Shown: positions 53,131-62,780, counted from the stretch's first letter. The stretch is 64,000 nt of DNA from Candidatus Dependentiae bacterium (GCA_016191325.1 JACPOV010000008.1:124001-188000); one strand, 5' to 3'. Numbers and translations: made by a program. Notes: generated from the sequence alone by a model not told the origin.

Positions 53131-54277
53131 GGACATATATGATTATGGAGCAGAAATATTTTGTTTAGGGTTTTTATTCATGTGCACTGCACACCTCGAT
53201 GCAATGGAAATTGAGCTGAATGAAAAAAAAGCCAAGGGCACAGACTTTAAGTTTAAAAGCTTGGGAAAACTTGAAGAAATTTCTTCAGATCATAATTATG
53301 GGTTAGCATTCGAAGGGAAATATATTCATGATTATAAATCTTGGATTGTGGACCTTGAAAGTTTTGCCCAAAAATTGACTAAATTACCAAATAATCACTT
53401 ATCGCCGAAGTTTTCACCAAACAGCAAATATTTTGCATCTTTAAACGATAAATACCATATAGAACTCTTTGATATTAAAAACGCTGAATGGCGGTTGCCA
53501 ATATATCAAGGGAAAGCATTTGGTTCTGCTTCAGGCTATCCAGATTTACGTTTTATAACTGATGATTTGTTAAGTATTTCTGAAAGAGAGCATTCGCGTT
53601 CCCAAAGAGGGATCACGAATTTGCGCCTTTCGCTTTGCACAATCGATGAAAAAGATCCAAAAGAATTTAATGGTTATGATAGCTTCTTTCATACACGTTA
53701 TGCAAATCATAAAGTTGTTAGACTCCCAGAGATTCCGGCAGGGGCTTATTGGGGAGCGCTTGTTTTAAAAAAGCTGCTGCTCATTAATAAAGAAAAGCAG
53801 CTACAACTTCTTGATTATGAAGGAAAAGTGGTACAAGAATTTGATCTTGGGGATAATTTTTATAATACATGCAAGGCAATTTCATCGCGCAGTGAGGAGA
53901 ATGTCTCCTGGATCAGTTGGAAAGAGGTGCATACTCTTGATCTTAAATCAGGAAAAATGAATACACCGATTCAGCATCAGGATAACGTTAAGGCAATTGG
54001 CTATGATGAAAATGATTTGCTTGTTTCATTAACTGAAAAAGCCATGCATTTTTGGAACTCAGAAAGTGGTAAATCTGTGCATATGGAGCATCTTAATACA
54101 TCCGAAGCCTATAATAGTTGGGGAAAGCTCTATGATCATACTGACATGTCTTTCAACCAACACTCGATAGCCTTTAGAGCAAAGAGACTTTATGATCTGG
54201 AAGGGTTTAAGGCCGAGATACCTAAAGAATTGAAAGATCTAGTGAAAGAAAAAAAGAATGGACAGAATAAGAACTAG
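53111..54277 (+). CDS. exported WD40-like propeller protein 1
   Basis: 388 residues. The N-terminus is MRWTWDKDIYDYGAEIFCLGFLFMCTAHLDA followed by 'MEIEL', a signal peptide with a slightly long first part. The mature part shows beta-propeller style blades: 'LSPKFSPNSKYFASLNDKYHIELFDIK', 'QLQLLDYEGKVVQEFDLG', 'KAIGYDENDLLVSLTEKAMHFWNSESGK'. WD40 proteins are binding platforms; as an exported protein in a host-associated bacterium it could bind host or surface partners. It begins inside the preceding gene and its end overlaps the next by 20 bases. Confidence 0.72.
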   Translation: MRWTWDKDIYDYGAEIFCLGFLFMCTAHLDAMEIELNEKKAKGTDFKFKSLGKLEEISSDHNYGLAFEGKYIHDYKSWIVDLESFAQKLTKLPNNHLSPKFSPNSKYFASLNDKYHIELFDIKNAEWRLPIYQGKAFGSASGYPDLRFITDDLLSISEREHSRSQRGITNLRLSLCTIDEKDPKEFNGYDSFFHTRYANHKVVRLPEIPAGAYWGALVLKKLLLINKEKQLQLLDYEGKVVQEFDLGDNFYNTCKAISSRSEENVSWISWKEVHTLDLKSGKMNTPIQHQDNVKAIGYDENDLLVSLTEKAMHFWNSESGKSVHMEHLNTSEAYNSWGKLYDHTDMSFNQHSIAFRAKRLYDLEGFKAEIPKELKDLVKEKKNGQNKN

Positions 54278-55334
54278 CTTTATTGCAACACTAATTATTT
54301 TATTTTTTGGCATAAATGCAATGGAGGAAAATAAACATAAAGAACTGTTTGAACCATTGGCATCGGTTACTGAAATTGCGCCAGATCATGAAACATGCAT
54401 TAAGCAAAAAATACTTTATGAAAGTAAGCAGCAACTTTATCAAGATGCAAAAAAAATAATGACGCTGAAAAATAACATTACTTTTATTTCATTTAGCCCA
54501 GATAGCTCAAAAGTATTATTTAACCAAAAATTGTCTAATAATACATCACTCTTGCGCGTATGCGAAACGAAAACAGGCAATACGATTTTTGAATATTCTG
54601 ATCAAGATTTTGGATCATTCGCATTTCTAAATGATAATAATACTATATTTTGCCGTTTGCCTGATTGTTTAATTGAGCTCAATAAAAAGAAAATACATAA
54701 ACTTGAAACAGCTGGTAGAACTATCATTGGCTTCTATAAAATAGAAGACCATGAATTGCAAGTGCCGCACGATGTTTCTTTCAATAGTTTCCCGTTGCTT
54801 ATAAGCCTAGGAGCTAGCAGGAGAATTTTGGTGACAAACTTAGCGGGGGAAGGGGTTCAATATGCAGTCGACTCGATTAGTAAATATTTAACCCCTAGCA
54901 ATTTCACCGTTAATGAATCGGGTGACGCTATTGCGTGGTATAATCAAAATGATGTGTGGGTTCTGAAAGATATTGGAAAAGATTGCAAAGAAATTGGGCC
55001 GTTTACCCATAGTAGTGGCATATGTTCAGTTGCACTTATGAAGTCTGATAAAATTGTAAGTGGCACTGATAAACTTGAAGGTGCTATCCATATTTGGGAT
55101 ATTATGACCGGCGCAAAGCTTTTGAAATTACAGGTGACTTCTGTAGTAAAAGAGTGTGTGCCCTCTGTCCGCCTTCCAAGCCATTTTAATGGTGATTATT
55201 CTCCTATAACTAAACTTTCTATAAATGAACAAACTTTATGTGCAGAGGATGGTTTTGGCAAGTGGCGTAAAGCTGATGTAAAAGCGATTCAAAGGCTAAT
55301 TGAAGAAAAAAAGGATGAGCAGCGTAAAGAGTAA
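54258..55334 (+). CDS. exported WD40-like propeller protein 2
   Basis: 358 residues. Signal peptide MDRIRTSFIATLIILFFGINA followed by 'MEENKH'. Blades are recognised as 'ITFISFSPDSSKVLF', 'FAFLNDNNTIFC' and 'SVALMKSDKIVSGTDKLEGAIHIWDIMTGAKLL'. It aligns in its last 70 residues with propeller protein 4 ('SGTDxxEGxxxxWD' and 'KVAWH/KLSIN...FGKWRKADVKAI'). The start ATG lies within the 3' end of the previous gene. Confidence 0.72.
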   Translation: MDRIRTSFIATLIILFFGINAMEENKHKELFEPLASVTEIAPDHETCIKQKILYESKQQLYQDAKKIMTLKNNITFISFSPDSSKVLFNQKLSNNTSLLRVCETKTGNTIFEYSDQDFGSFAFLNDNNTIFCRLPDCLIELNKKKIHKLETAGRTIIGFYKIEDHELQVPHDVSFNSFPLLISLGASRRILVTNLAGEGVQYAVDSISKYLTPSNFTVNESGDAIAWYNQNDVWVLKDIGKDCKEIGPFTHSSGICSVALMKSDKIVSGTDKLEGAIHIWDIMTGAKLLKLQVTSVVKECVPSVRLPSHFNGDYSPITKLSINEQTLCAEDGFGKWRKADVKAIQRLIEEKKDEQRKE

Positions 55335-55857
55335 ATTCTTTTTTAGTATGCCTACAAGCATTACGCGCAGATGTACTTTAGTTTTATGTATAGTGCAGCT
55401 CAATGCGATGGAAATTGATCAGAAAGAAAAAACTAATTTATCTTCCGTACTGTCACCAAATAATAAATATGAGGCAGATCTAAATAATGCAGGGCATATA
55501 AAATTATTTGATATCCGGCATCAGAGATGGCGGTCGCTTATTTATGAAGGCAAAGAGAAAGAAGATATGCACACTCCTCAATTGCAATTTATAACAGATG
55601 ACATCTTATGTTCTTGGGTTCAGCGTCGCACCAAAAAGGGGCTTAGCTTGAGAATAAGGCTTCATTATATTGAGCCGTTAACCTATGAGGAATGCCAGTT
55701 TCCTGGTTATCCTTATTGCGAAACACGAGAATTTCTTATAGCGGATGCTACTTTTGCTGCCGCTTTTCCTTCAAAAAAGCAATTACTGATAAAGAAAAAA
55801 AATGAATTAGTTTTCATAGATTATGAAGGCAACGCCATAAAGAAATTCGAAGAGTGA
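55315..55857 (+). CDS. truncated paralogue of propeller protein 1
   Basis: About 180 residues. It aligns with residues about 90-260 of propeller protein 1: 'LSPNNKYEADLNNAGHIKLFDI', 'RWRSLIYEGK', 'LQFITDDIL', 'LVFIDYEGNAIKKFEE'. The C-terminal half of a full propeller is missing. The start is uncertain (55315 or the ATG at 55348, which gives the cleaner signal peptide MPTSITRRCTLVLCIVQLNA before 'MEID'). It may be a decaying copy or a half-propeller that pairs with another protein. Confidence 0.55.
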   Translation: MSSVKSKFFFSMPTSITRRCTLVLCIVQLNAMEIDQKEKTNLSSVLSPNNKYEADLNNAGHIKLFDIRHQRWRSLIYEGKEKEDMHTPQLQFITDDILCSWVQRRTKKGLSLRIRLHYIEPLTYEECQFPGYPYCETREFLIADATFAAAFPSKKQLLIKKKNELVFIDYEGNAIKKFEE

Positions 55858-55910
55858 ACTCTGATGGCTATGGTCCAAAAGAATAAAAAAATGATGAAGG
55901 CAAATCAAGA

Positions 55911-56981
55911 ATGAGCAGAAAAATTAATCTTATTGTGATACTTTGCAGTGCTTTCTTTACTGGTAATGCAATGGATGATGAAGCTGTTCAGTCTTTTAAG
56001 CCTTTTTCGAGTAATTTGTATCATGTTTTTTCGGCAGACTTGAAATATGGAATGAATGAAAAAAATGAGTGTGTAAAACTCGGTTTTCCGGATGATGAAG
56101 TGGTTGCCAAATTACCTAAAAATACAATGTATCTGGGGGGCGCATTCTCTCCAAACAGCTTATTATTTGCTTATACCGATAATTCCAGTGAAAAATCGGT
56201 CGTAAAAATAATAGATATTGAAAAAAGAAAAGAACTCTTTCAAGCTACTATTTGCAATAATCCGCGCAATATGGACCCTAAATTTCTTGATGATGAATGG
56301 CTTGTTACTAAAAGTTTTTACGAAATCGAAGATTCAGAAGATAAGAAATCTTCTTATTGCGTGCTGCTGAATATTAAAGATGAATTTTATTCTAAAATTC
56401 CGCTTAAAGATATTTCTTTATTGCATGAGCTTTTAGGAGCAAATATTCAAAAACAAGAACTTTATCTACAAAACTCAAACCATTTTCAAGTGCTTGATTT
56501 TTTTGGCGTATTAAAACGGAAATTCAAGATTAAAGATGCACATTGGTTAAGTTTTAATTGGATTCTAGCGCCCGATTCCACTAAAATTTCTTGCCAATAT
56601 CGCTCAATGGTTAATCTTTTTAGTATGAACAAGGGGGAAAAGATAGGGAAGCTCGAGCATAAGGCAAGCGTTAGCAATCATGCGTGGAGTCCTGATAGTA
56701 ACTATCTTGTATCGGGAACGGACATGCAGGAAGGAGACGTTTATGTTTGGGATGCAACAGCGGGTGATTTACTGCATAAGCATAATCTTAATGCTTGGAG
56801 CCATTTGCACGGTGGCTTGCCCGTTTCAAAAGTTGCATGGCATCAAAATAACCTTATAATGGCAGATGGTATGGGAAGATGGTACCAAGGCGATGTGAAA
56901 AAGATTTTTGATTTAATTGAAAAAGCTAAAAATAAAAAGCAACTGATGGAAAAGACAACAAATGAACAAAATAAAAATTAA
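55911..56981 (+). CDS. exported WD40-like propeller protein 3
   Basis: 356 residues. Signal peptide MSRKINLIVILCSAFFTGNA followed by 'MDDEAV'. Blades include 'YLGGAFSPNSLLFAY', 'DSTKISCQYRSMVNLFSM', 'NHAWSPDSNYLVSGTDMQEGDVYVWDATAGDLL' and 'VSKVAWHQNNLIMADGMGRWYQGDVKKIF'. The last two match propeller protein 2. It overlaps the next gene by 20 bases, the same overlap as genes 1 and 2, so the cluster arose by tandem duplication. Confidence 0.72.
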   Translation: MSRKINLIVILCSAFFTGNAMDDEAVQSFKPFSSNLYHVFSADLKYGMNEKNECVKLGFPDDEVVAKLPKNTMYLGGAFSPNSLLFAYTDNSSEKSVVKIIDIEKRKELFQATICNNPRNMDPKFLDDEWLVTKSFYEIEDSEDKKSSYCVLLNIKDEFYSKIPLKDISLLHELLGANIQKQELYLQNSNHFQVLDFFGVLKRKFKIKDAHWLSFNWILAPDSTKISCQYRSMVNLFSMNKGEKIGKLEHKASVSNHAWSPDSNYLVSGTDMQEGDVYVWDATAGDLLHKHNLNAWSHLHGGLPVSKVAWHQNNLIMADGMGRWYQGDVKKIFDLIEKAKNKKQLMEKTTNEQNKN

Positions 56982-58020
56982 AATTTTTGTTTTTATAGTA
57001 TTCCATTTATGGGGTATCAATACATATGCGATGGAAATGAAACAAGACAACGACAATTCAGGGAATTTCCAAGCATATACGTCGTCACCTATAAAGAATT
57101 CATTAGCTCCTGCACGAGAGTATATTTCTCCTGATCATACCCTTATAGGTCGTGTTCCGCTCAATGATGGTGAAACAAAAATCTACGACTTAAACAATAA
57201 AGAACTGGCAACCTTGGGGATTGTTGATAATCTGTCGTTTTCTCCCGCCAATAACTACGTAGGCTATACGTTATTTAACAAAAAGTATAAATCAGTAAGT
57301 TTTAATATTGCAGATGCACCAACTGGGCAGATTGTTTACGAAACAAAAGATGGGAAGGTGATAGGATCACGGCCAGTTTTCAAAAACTCTTCAAATATAT
57401 TATTTGGCGTTCCGCCAGAAATTAAAACTTGTAAACTGCTTATTGTACGTTTATCCGAAACGGGAATAGCTTATAAAATGTTGAACATAACTAATTCTTT
57501 GTTCTTTGGAGAGCGCTCCAATAAAGAGTTAGTCGTTTTTAATAATACAAGCGCTTCAGTCGATATTATCGATTATGATGGTGACATAAAAAAAAGCATA
57601 AAAGCTCTAGCCTTTCCAAGTTTTAGTGCCGACAGTATGAAAATTTCCCGTGATGGAAAAGCGGTTGCCTGGGCTAGCCAATTAAAAGTTTTCTGCATCG
57701 CTGATTTAGAAAAAGGGAGTCAGGTAGTAATCTTTGCTCCTGAAGCTAAAGATTTGACATTTTCGAGCGATAATGACTGCCTAGCGGTGACCGATGCTCA
57801 AAGAATTTCCTTTTTTGAAAGCAGCACCGGCAACGTTCGCTATTTTTTCGATTATGCGAACTTAAAACATTTCGATTCTAACGGCTTGGGTTTCTCAAAG
57901 GTTTCCTGGAACGATAAATCGTTGTTAATACATTTTGTGCTAGGCACGTGGATTAAAACCGATGCGCAAAAAATAAAAGCATTCATTTGCCCAAAAGATG
58001 AAAATCTAAAGAAAACTTAA
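56962..58020 (+). CDS. exported WD40-like propeller protein 4
   Basis: 352 residues. Signal peptide MNKIKIKIFVFIVFHLWGINTYA followed by 'MEMKQD'. Blades: 'NLSFSPANNYVGYTLF', 'SFSADSMKISRDGKAVAWASQLKVF', 'LTFSSDNDCLAVTDAQRISFFESSTGN', and 'FSKVSWNDKSLLIHFVLGTWIKTDAQKIKAF', which parallels the C-terminus of the two preceding proteins. Last gene of the cluster; its stop overlaps the convergent helicase gene by four bases. Confidence 0.72.
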   Translation: MNKIKIKIFVFIVFHLWGINTYAMEMKQDNDNSGNFQAYTSSPIKNSLAPAREYISPDHTLIGRVPLNDGETKIYDLNNKELATLGIVDNLSFSPANNYVGYTLFNKKYKSVSFNIADAPTGQIVYETKDGKVIGSRPVFKNSSNILFGVPPEIKTCKLLIVRLSETGIAYKMLNITNSLFFGERSNKELVVFNNTSASVDIIDYDGDIKKSIKALAFPSFSADSMKISRDGKAVAWASQLKVFCIADLEKGSQVVIFAPEAKDLTFSSDNDCLAVTDAQRISFFESSTGNVRYFFDYANLKHFDSNGLGFSKVSWNDKSLLIHFVLGTWIKTDAQKIKAFICPKDENLKKT

Positions 58021-60260
58021 AGGCCTTGAATGAATGAGGATTTCACTTTTTTGAGACCGTTTTTAAATTGAGCGGTAATAATTTTCTCTTCGCCCCGCTC
58101 TTCAATATTTTTAATGATGCCGATGCCAAACTGTGCATGCTTTACCGGTTGATTTAGCTTAAATTTTGTAGTTGATGGCGCCGGCTTTGAGAGTTCTTTT
58201 GGTGTTCCAGAACCAATATCGAATGAAGGTTTTTTGCTTGCAGTACCAAAGGTTTGCACCGCAGCGCGTTGCGATTTCGTGCCGAGCCATTCATGGAAAA
58301 ATTGCATTAATTGATGTTCCTGAAAGAAAGAAGCGTCAGTGCGATGCGCAAGGCGCTCAGGAATCTCGTGCAAAAAGCGAGACGGCGTTTGATCGGTCAT
58401 TGTGCCAAACGTAGAGCGATAGCGCGCATGCGTCATTAAAAGCCGTTCTCGAGCGCGCGTGATACCCACGTATAAAAGCCGCCGCTCTTCTTCAACGCCA
58501 TCAGGATTTTGGAGCGAATGATTACTTGGAAAAATTCCTTCTTCTAGGCCAGTGAGCATCGCTGCATCAAACTCTAGTCCTTTGGCAGCATGAAGCGTCA
58601 TCAAATAAACATGATGCTCAGTTTCTTTGTTTTGTGCTTTTTCTTGCATCAAGGCAACTTCCGCTAAGAAATCAAGAAGTGTTGAGACCCCAATTTCATC
58701 AAAATGTTTGGTAGCACGGAGCAATTCTTTACAGTTCTCAATTTTTTCCTGCGCCTCTTCAAGATCGTACGCATGCTTTAAATATTCAAAGTAATGGATT
58801 TGCGTGATAACTTTTTCAAGCGCTTCATGTGGCTTTTGAATTTCTGCAACCGCAGCAATTGTTTTCATAAATCGTTCAAGCGCAGATCGCTTAGCACTTG
58901 GAAGAGCTTGTTCATTAATAAGATGCTGCGCGATTCCATGGCAATCTAAAAATGGTTGCTTATCCCATTCTGTTAAAAACTGTTCAATAAATACATCCCC
59001 AAGGCCGCGGCTCGGGCAATTGACGACGCGCATAAAAGAAACACGATCAAACGGGTTCACCGCTAAACGCAAATACGCAAGAAGATCTTTAATCTCTTTT
59101 CGTTCATAGAACTGAATGCCGCCAATAATAACGTACGGAATCGAATGGCGAATAAGTGCCTCTTCAAGAGTACGAGATTGATAATGAGCGCGATAAAGGA
59201 GGGCGATTGAATTATAGTTAGGTAAACTGCGCAGTTGTTTGATACCGAGCGCAATCAATTCACCTTCTTGGTATCCGGAAGCACAGTGCACAATGCGTAC
59301 GCGATCACTGCCTTCTTTTGAAGACCATAATTTTTTAGGATTGCGCTGCGTGTTATTTCTAATAACTTGGTTTGCGACGTTTAAGATAGGTTCTGCAGAG
59401 CGATAATTCTGATCGATCGTCACCATTATTGTTGCGGGAAAATCATTTTTAAATTCAAGAATATTGGCGACAGTCGCTCCCCGCCATGAATAGATCGATT
59501 GATCTTCATCGCCAACGGCACAGAGTGAATCGATTGCAAAAGAGCCATCGTCCTTGAGCGCCATCGATTTAAGCAGTTCGTGCTGCACTTTATTCGTATC
59601 TTGATATTCATCAATGAGTAAATGCCGAATTCGCTCTTGATGGGCTTGTTTGAATTCTGGATTCGTTTTGAAAAGATGCAAAATTTCGATCAAGAGATCG
59701 TCAAAATCAAAACATTTGCTTAATTTTTTTTCATGTTCGTACGCTTGCCACACATTTTTTACAAACGGATCGATATAAACGTCATCAGCGCTTTTATTTT
59801 TAAGCATACTGATTTGATACATCAATTGTTTTGGCGAGTAACGTTTATCGCTGCCACTTCTTTTCAGTATTGAGCTCACGAGTTGCTGTTGATCATCCGC
59901 ATCGATGATGCTAAATGTTTCATATCCCAATCGATGGCCATGAATTTTGAGCAAAAATAAACAGTAGGAATGGAACGTGCCGATAAATAGGCCGTGCATT
60001 CCTTTGCCTATTGATTTGGCAATACGCTCTTTCATTTCGCCAGCTGCTTTATTAGTGAACGTGAGCGCGACAATTTCGTGCGGCGGTACGTTTCGCTCGG
60101 TGAGCAAATGCACGATGCGCGAAGTAATGACGCGTGTTTTTCCAGAGCCAGCACCAGCAATAACGAGAAGCGGGCCATCTTTATGGAGCACTGCTTGTAA
60201 TTGCCGTTCATTTAATTGATGCGAAAAAGGTTGGTGAGTTGGATTTGTTTCGTGATTCAT
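58017..60260 (-). CDS. pcrA: UvrD/PcrA-type DNA helicase
   Basis: 747 residues from the ATG at 60260; the frame opens at 60296. Superfamily 1A helicase: Q motif 'LNERQLQAV', Walker A 'GAGSGKT', motif II 'LLIDEYQDTN', motif III 'GDEDQSIYSWRGA', motif IV 'QNYRS', and motif VI 'VGITRARERLL'. The C-terminal 'VKHAQFGIGIIKNIEERGEEKIITAQFKNGLKKV' is the Tudor-like domain of PcrA that contacts RNA polymerase. It would act in nucleotide-excision and transcription-coupled repair. No good ribosome site is seen. Confidence 0.95.
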   Translation of the reverse strand: MNHETNPTHQPFSHQLNERQLQAVLHKDGPLLVIAGAGSGKTRVITSRIVHLLTERNVPPHEIVALTFTNKAAGEMKERIAKSIGKGMHGLFIGTFHSYCLFLLKIHGHRLGYETFSIIDADDQQQLVSSILKRSGSDKRYSPKQLMYQISMLKNKSADDVYIDPFVKNVWQAYEHEKKLSKCFDFDDLLIEILHLFKTNPEFKQAHQERIRHLLIDEYQDTNKVQHELLKSMALKDDGSFAIDSLCAVGDEDQSIYSWRGATVANILEFKNDFPATIMVTIDQNYRSAEPILNVANQVIRNNTQRNPKKLWSSKEGSDRVRIVHCASGYQEGELIALGIKQLRSLPNYNSIALLYRAHYQSRTLEEALIRHSIPYVIIGGIQFYERKEIKDLLAYLRLAVNPFDRVSFMRVVNCPSRGLGDVFIEQFLTEWDKQPFLDCHGIAQHLINEQALPSAKRSALERFMKTIAAVAEIQKPHEALEKVITQIHYFEYLKHAYDLEEAQEKIENCKELLRATKHFDEIGVSTLLDFLAEVALMQEKAQNKETEHHVYLMTLHAAKGLEFDAAMLTGLEEGIFPSNHSLQNPDGVEEERRLLYVGITRARERLLMTHARYRSTFGTMTDQTPSRFLHEIPERLAHRTDASFFQEHQLMQFFHEWLGTKSQRAAVQTFGTASKKPSFDIGSGTPKELSKPAPSTTKFKLNQPVKHAQFGIGIIKNIEERGEEKIITAQFKNGLKKVKSSFIQGL

Positions 60261-60280
60261 ACAAAGTAGTATACCGGTGA

Positions 60281-60317
60281 AAAAAAAAGCGGCCACAAAA
60301 AAATTGTGACCGCTTTG
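60281..60317 (-). terminator. terminator of the coiled-coil gene 60335-61279
   Basis: aaagcggccacaa pairs with ttgtgaccgcttt (one C-A mismatch) and an A run on the plus strand at 60279-60288 gives the T run for minus-strand transcription. It resembles the terminator at 61351-61382, with the same mismatch. Confidence 0.85.
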
Positions 60318-60334
60318 GAAATTAGTTAAATGAA

Positions 60335-61279
60335 TTATGCTTTTTTGTCAGGTTTTTCATCAGATGGTTGTTCTACGCTTGCTCCTAATCCTACGGCGCT
60401 TTTAAGAACTGACACAGTTCCCCAAACTGCAGATGTTACAGTATTGGCTACTTGTGCTGTTACTGTTGGATATGTTTTTGGATTTAAGCGTTGATTCATT
60501 TTGAGTAAATCTGATGAATGAGTTAGTAATTCATTATTTAAAGTTGTTTTTTCTTGCGTTAGTTTATCTATTTGCTCGTTAATCTTTCTCATGTCCTGTG
60601 TTCTTTGTGTTAAGTCGGCAATTTTGTCAGCTTTTTTGAGTGCTACAGTCTGCGTTTTGAATTCTTCTTCTATTTTACTTAACCGTTCATTTTTTTGGTT
60701 TTTTAGTTCAAGTAATTGTTCGCGATCTTTGAGCTGGAGAGTGTGTAAAATGACAGTAGCGCGGCGGAGAAAATCAGCTTCTGCATTTTTCGATTTATAT
60801 AGCTTGTTTAACTCAGTTTGTTCTTTCTGAAGAGCTACAATTTGCTTGTCAAGCTCAGTCGATTGGTCTTCAAGAAGCTTGAGCTCTGTTTGTTTACCAT
60901 CTTGTAAAACTTTTACTTTCTTCTCTTGTTGTCGCTTAATGTTAAAAGGGTTATAGCTTCCAATAGATTCATCGCCACTAACTTCCATACCTTTATAGGC
61001 ATCCATTGCGGCTGCTATTGAAACATATTGATCATTAGGCAATTTTCCGATTTCTGCATTAAGGAATTTGAGGCGTTCATTTATTTCTATGCGTTCCTGA
61101 GTGCCCTTTCTTGTCGCTACTTTTTTTTCCATAGCCGCTGAATACGCATCTTTTAACAAAGCAGGTTTATTATCAGCCTGTGCACTTTCTATTTGTTTTT
61201 TTAATTTCTCAAGTTCATTCGATTGCGCGATCGAAGAAAAAAGCAATGCAAAGAGTAATGGGTTTACCGTATGTTTCAT
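60335..61279 (-). CDS. exported coiled-coil protein A
   Basis: 314 residues. Signal peptide MKHTVNPLLFALLFSSIAQS, then a very long Lys/Glu/Gln-rich coiled coil (about 20-270) and a C-terminal part with a weakly hydrophobic stretch ('VANTVTSAVWGTVSVLKSAVGLGASV'). It is paralogous to the next gene: both contain 'GTxERxxIN', a segment ending 'DPKRxxL/IKRQQE', and 'DLTxRxxxMRxxxxQ'. The signal is followed by 'NELEK', one of the few in the window without Met. Confidence 0.75.
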   Translation of the reverse strand: MKHTVNPLLFALLFSSIAQSNELEKLKKQIESAQADNKPALLKDAYSAAMEKKVATRKGTQERIEINERLKFLNAEIGKLPNDQYVSIAAAMDAYKGMEVSGDESIGSYNPFNIKRQQEKKVKVLQDGKQTELKLLEDQSTELDKQIVALQKEQTELNKLYKSKNAEADFLRRATVILHTLQLKDREQLLELKNQKNERLSKIEEEFKTQTVALKKADKIADLTQRTQDMRKINEQIDKLTQEKTTLNNELLTHSSDLLKMNQRLNPKTYPTVTAQVANTVTSAVWGTVSVLKSAVGLGASVEQPSDEKPDKKA

Positions 61280-61350
61280 AAGGCTCCTTTTTAGTTGAAA
61301 CTTACCTCAAGTTTATAACGCAGCAACTCCCAAAAGTATAGAAAAAGTTA

Positions 61351-61382
61351 TAAAAAAAGCGGCCATAATTAATGACCGCTTA
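61351..61382 (-). terminator. terminator of the coiled-coil gene 61404-62651
   Basis: aagcggccat (61357-61366) pairs with atgaccgctt (61372-61381), one C-A mismatch, five-base loop, with seven T residues on the minus strand. Confidence 0.85.
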
Positions 61383-61403
61383 AAATCGTATATCAGGAGA
61401 GTA

Positions 61404-62651
61404 CTATTTTAATCTAAGTGCTTTTTTCCAATTACCTGTAGCTTTAAGTTCTTCTGGTGTTAAGCGATCAGCGATGCTTTTCTTATCAATTTCCAGCTGT
61501 TTAACTGCCTTTTCATGAGATGTAATTTTATCGGATATTTCTTGCATGAACTGAGTAGATTCATTGCGCATTTTAGATCTGTTTGTGAGATCAGTCTCAT
61601 CGTCAATTTTTTTGTGCTCAGCCCTTAATGAGTCGTATGATCCTGTGATTTCTTTTTTTAGAGACTCAATTTTGGCGGTCACGTAAGAAAGATCTTGTTT
61701 TTGTAAATCTATCAGCAGGTTTTTAATTTCTAAAGTTTCTTTTTTCTCAGTTTCATTTTTCAGACGTGAGTGTTTAATTTCTCCCAACTTTGTTTCCGCG
61801 TTTCTTAATAGTCCGCTAATTTGTTCTATGTGAGCCAACTGATGTTTCTCTTCATTATCATATTTTGAGTCTTCGGCATCAAATGCAGTAAGTTTGATAT
61901 TAGTAGTTTTCAAGAGCTCACGCTTTGGATCATAGGAATCCTGGTATGAAAACTCGTCGGGACTGTCATACTCTTGAAGTTTCTTTAAATCGATTTTAAT
62001 GCCAAAATTTTTCATGATACGTAAATATTTGTTTATTTGTGTACGTTCTGGGGTTCCTGTTGGATAATCTAATTTAAGTTTAAAAGCGTCTAGGGTCCAT
62101 TTCTTTAAGCCCGCCGTGAGTTCTTCATTTATTTGTTGTTGATTAACCGCATGTTGTGCTGCAACCACAAAAGCACCAAGTTCTCTCAGCCGATCGGGCA
62201 TTGTTGTTTCAGTTTTTAATTCGACTGATGATAATTTAACCGGTTCTTGTGTAATGGGTAAACCGCTGTTGCCATTCGATGAAGAAAGATCTGCCAGTTT
62301 TGGTTCTTTATCAAGCTCGGTAGCTAATAAAGTTTCCATGTTTTTTAGCTCGGTTGAGTTTCTTAATGACGGAGGTGTACTCAAGCGCGTGATAGATGCG
62401 GGGGTGTGGGAAGATTCTGCGCCATTTGACGATTCGGAGTCTCTTTCGGAATTAGAGCTAGACTCTTCAACCAAGTTAGCTAGATTGCCAGAACCATTGG
62501 TCATTGCTTGGAGATTTTGCTCGCTGGATGGACGTGAGAAAAGATGATTAACGATATTAGCAATAATACCAGGCTTTTTTTCTTGCCCCATTGCTTGAGA
62601 AATGGTGCTGATTGATGAAATCAAAAGAAGCGGTACAAGATAATGCTTCAT
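61404..62651 (-). CDS. exported coiled-coil protein B
   Basis: 415 residues. Signal peptide MKHYLVPLLLISSISTISQA followed by 'MGQEKK'. Residues about 25-150 are Ser/Asn/Glu-rich and probably disordered ('SSSNSERDSESSNGAESS'); the C-terminal 250 residues are a coiled coil paralogous to coiled-coil protein A ('GTPERTQINKYLRIM', 'TDLTNRSKMRNESTQFM'). It lies directly upstream of protein A on the same strand with its own terminator, so the two are separate units. Function unknown. Confidence 0.75.
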   Translation of the reverse strand: MKHYLVPLLLISSISTISQAMGQEKKPGIIANIVNHLFSRPSSEQNLQAMTNGSGNLANLVEESSSNSERDSESSNGAESSHTPASITRLSTPPSLRNSTELKNMETLLATELDKEPKLADLSSSNGNSGLPITQEPVKLSSVELKTETTMPDRLRELGAFVVAAQHAVNQQQINEELTAGLKKWTLDAFKLKLDYPTGTPERTQINKYLRIMKNFGIKIDLKKLQEYDSPDEFSYQDSYDPKRELLKTTNIKLTAFDAEDSKYDNEEKHQLAHIEQISGLLRNAETKLGEIKHSRLKNETEKKETLEIKNLLIDLQKQDLSYVTAKIESLKKEITGSYDSLRAEHKKIDDETDLTNRSKMRNESTQFMQEISDKITSHEKAVKQLEIDKKSIADRLTPEELKATGNWKKALRLK

Positions 62652-62780
62652 AGAACTCCTTTTTTAGGATGAATGTTTAGCATGAGCTTTTTTAAACAAT
62701 GCAAAGCTATTTATGGTATAGCCAATCTTGTTTTGAAAGTACACGAAATCATAAAAAAAGGAGTTTGTTTTGTTAAAAAA

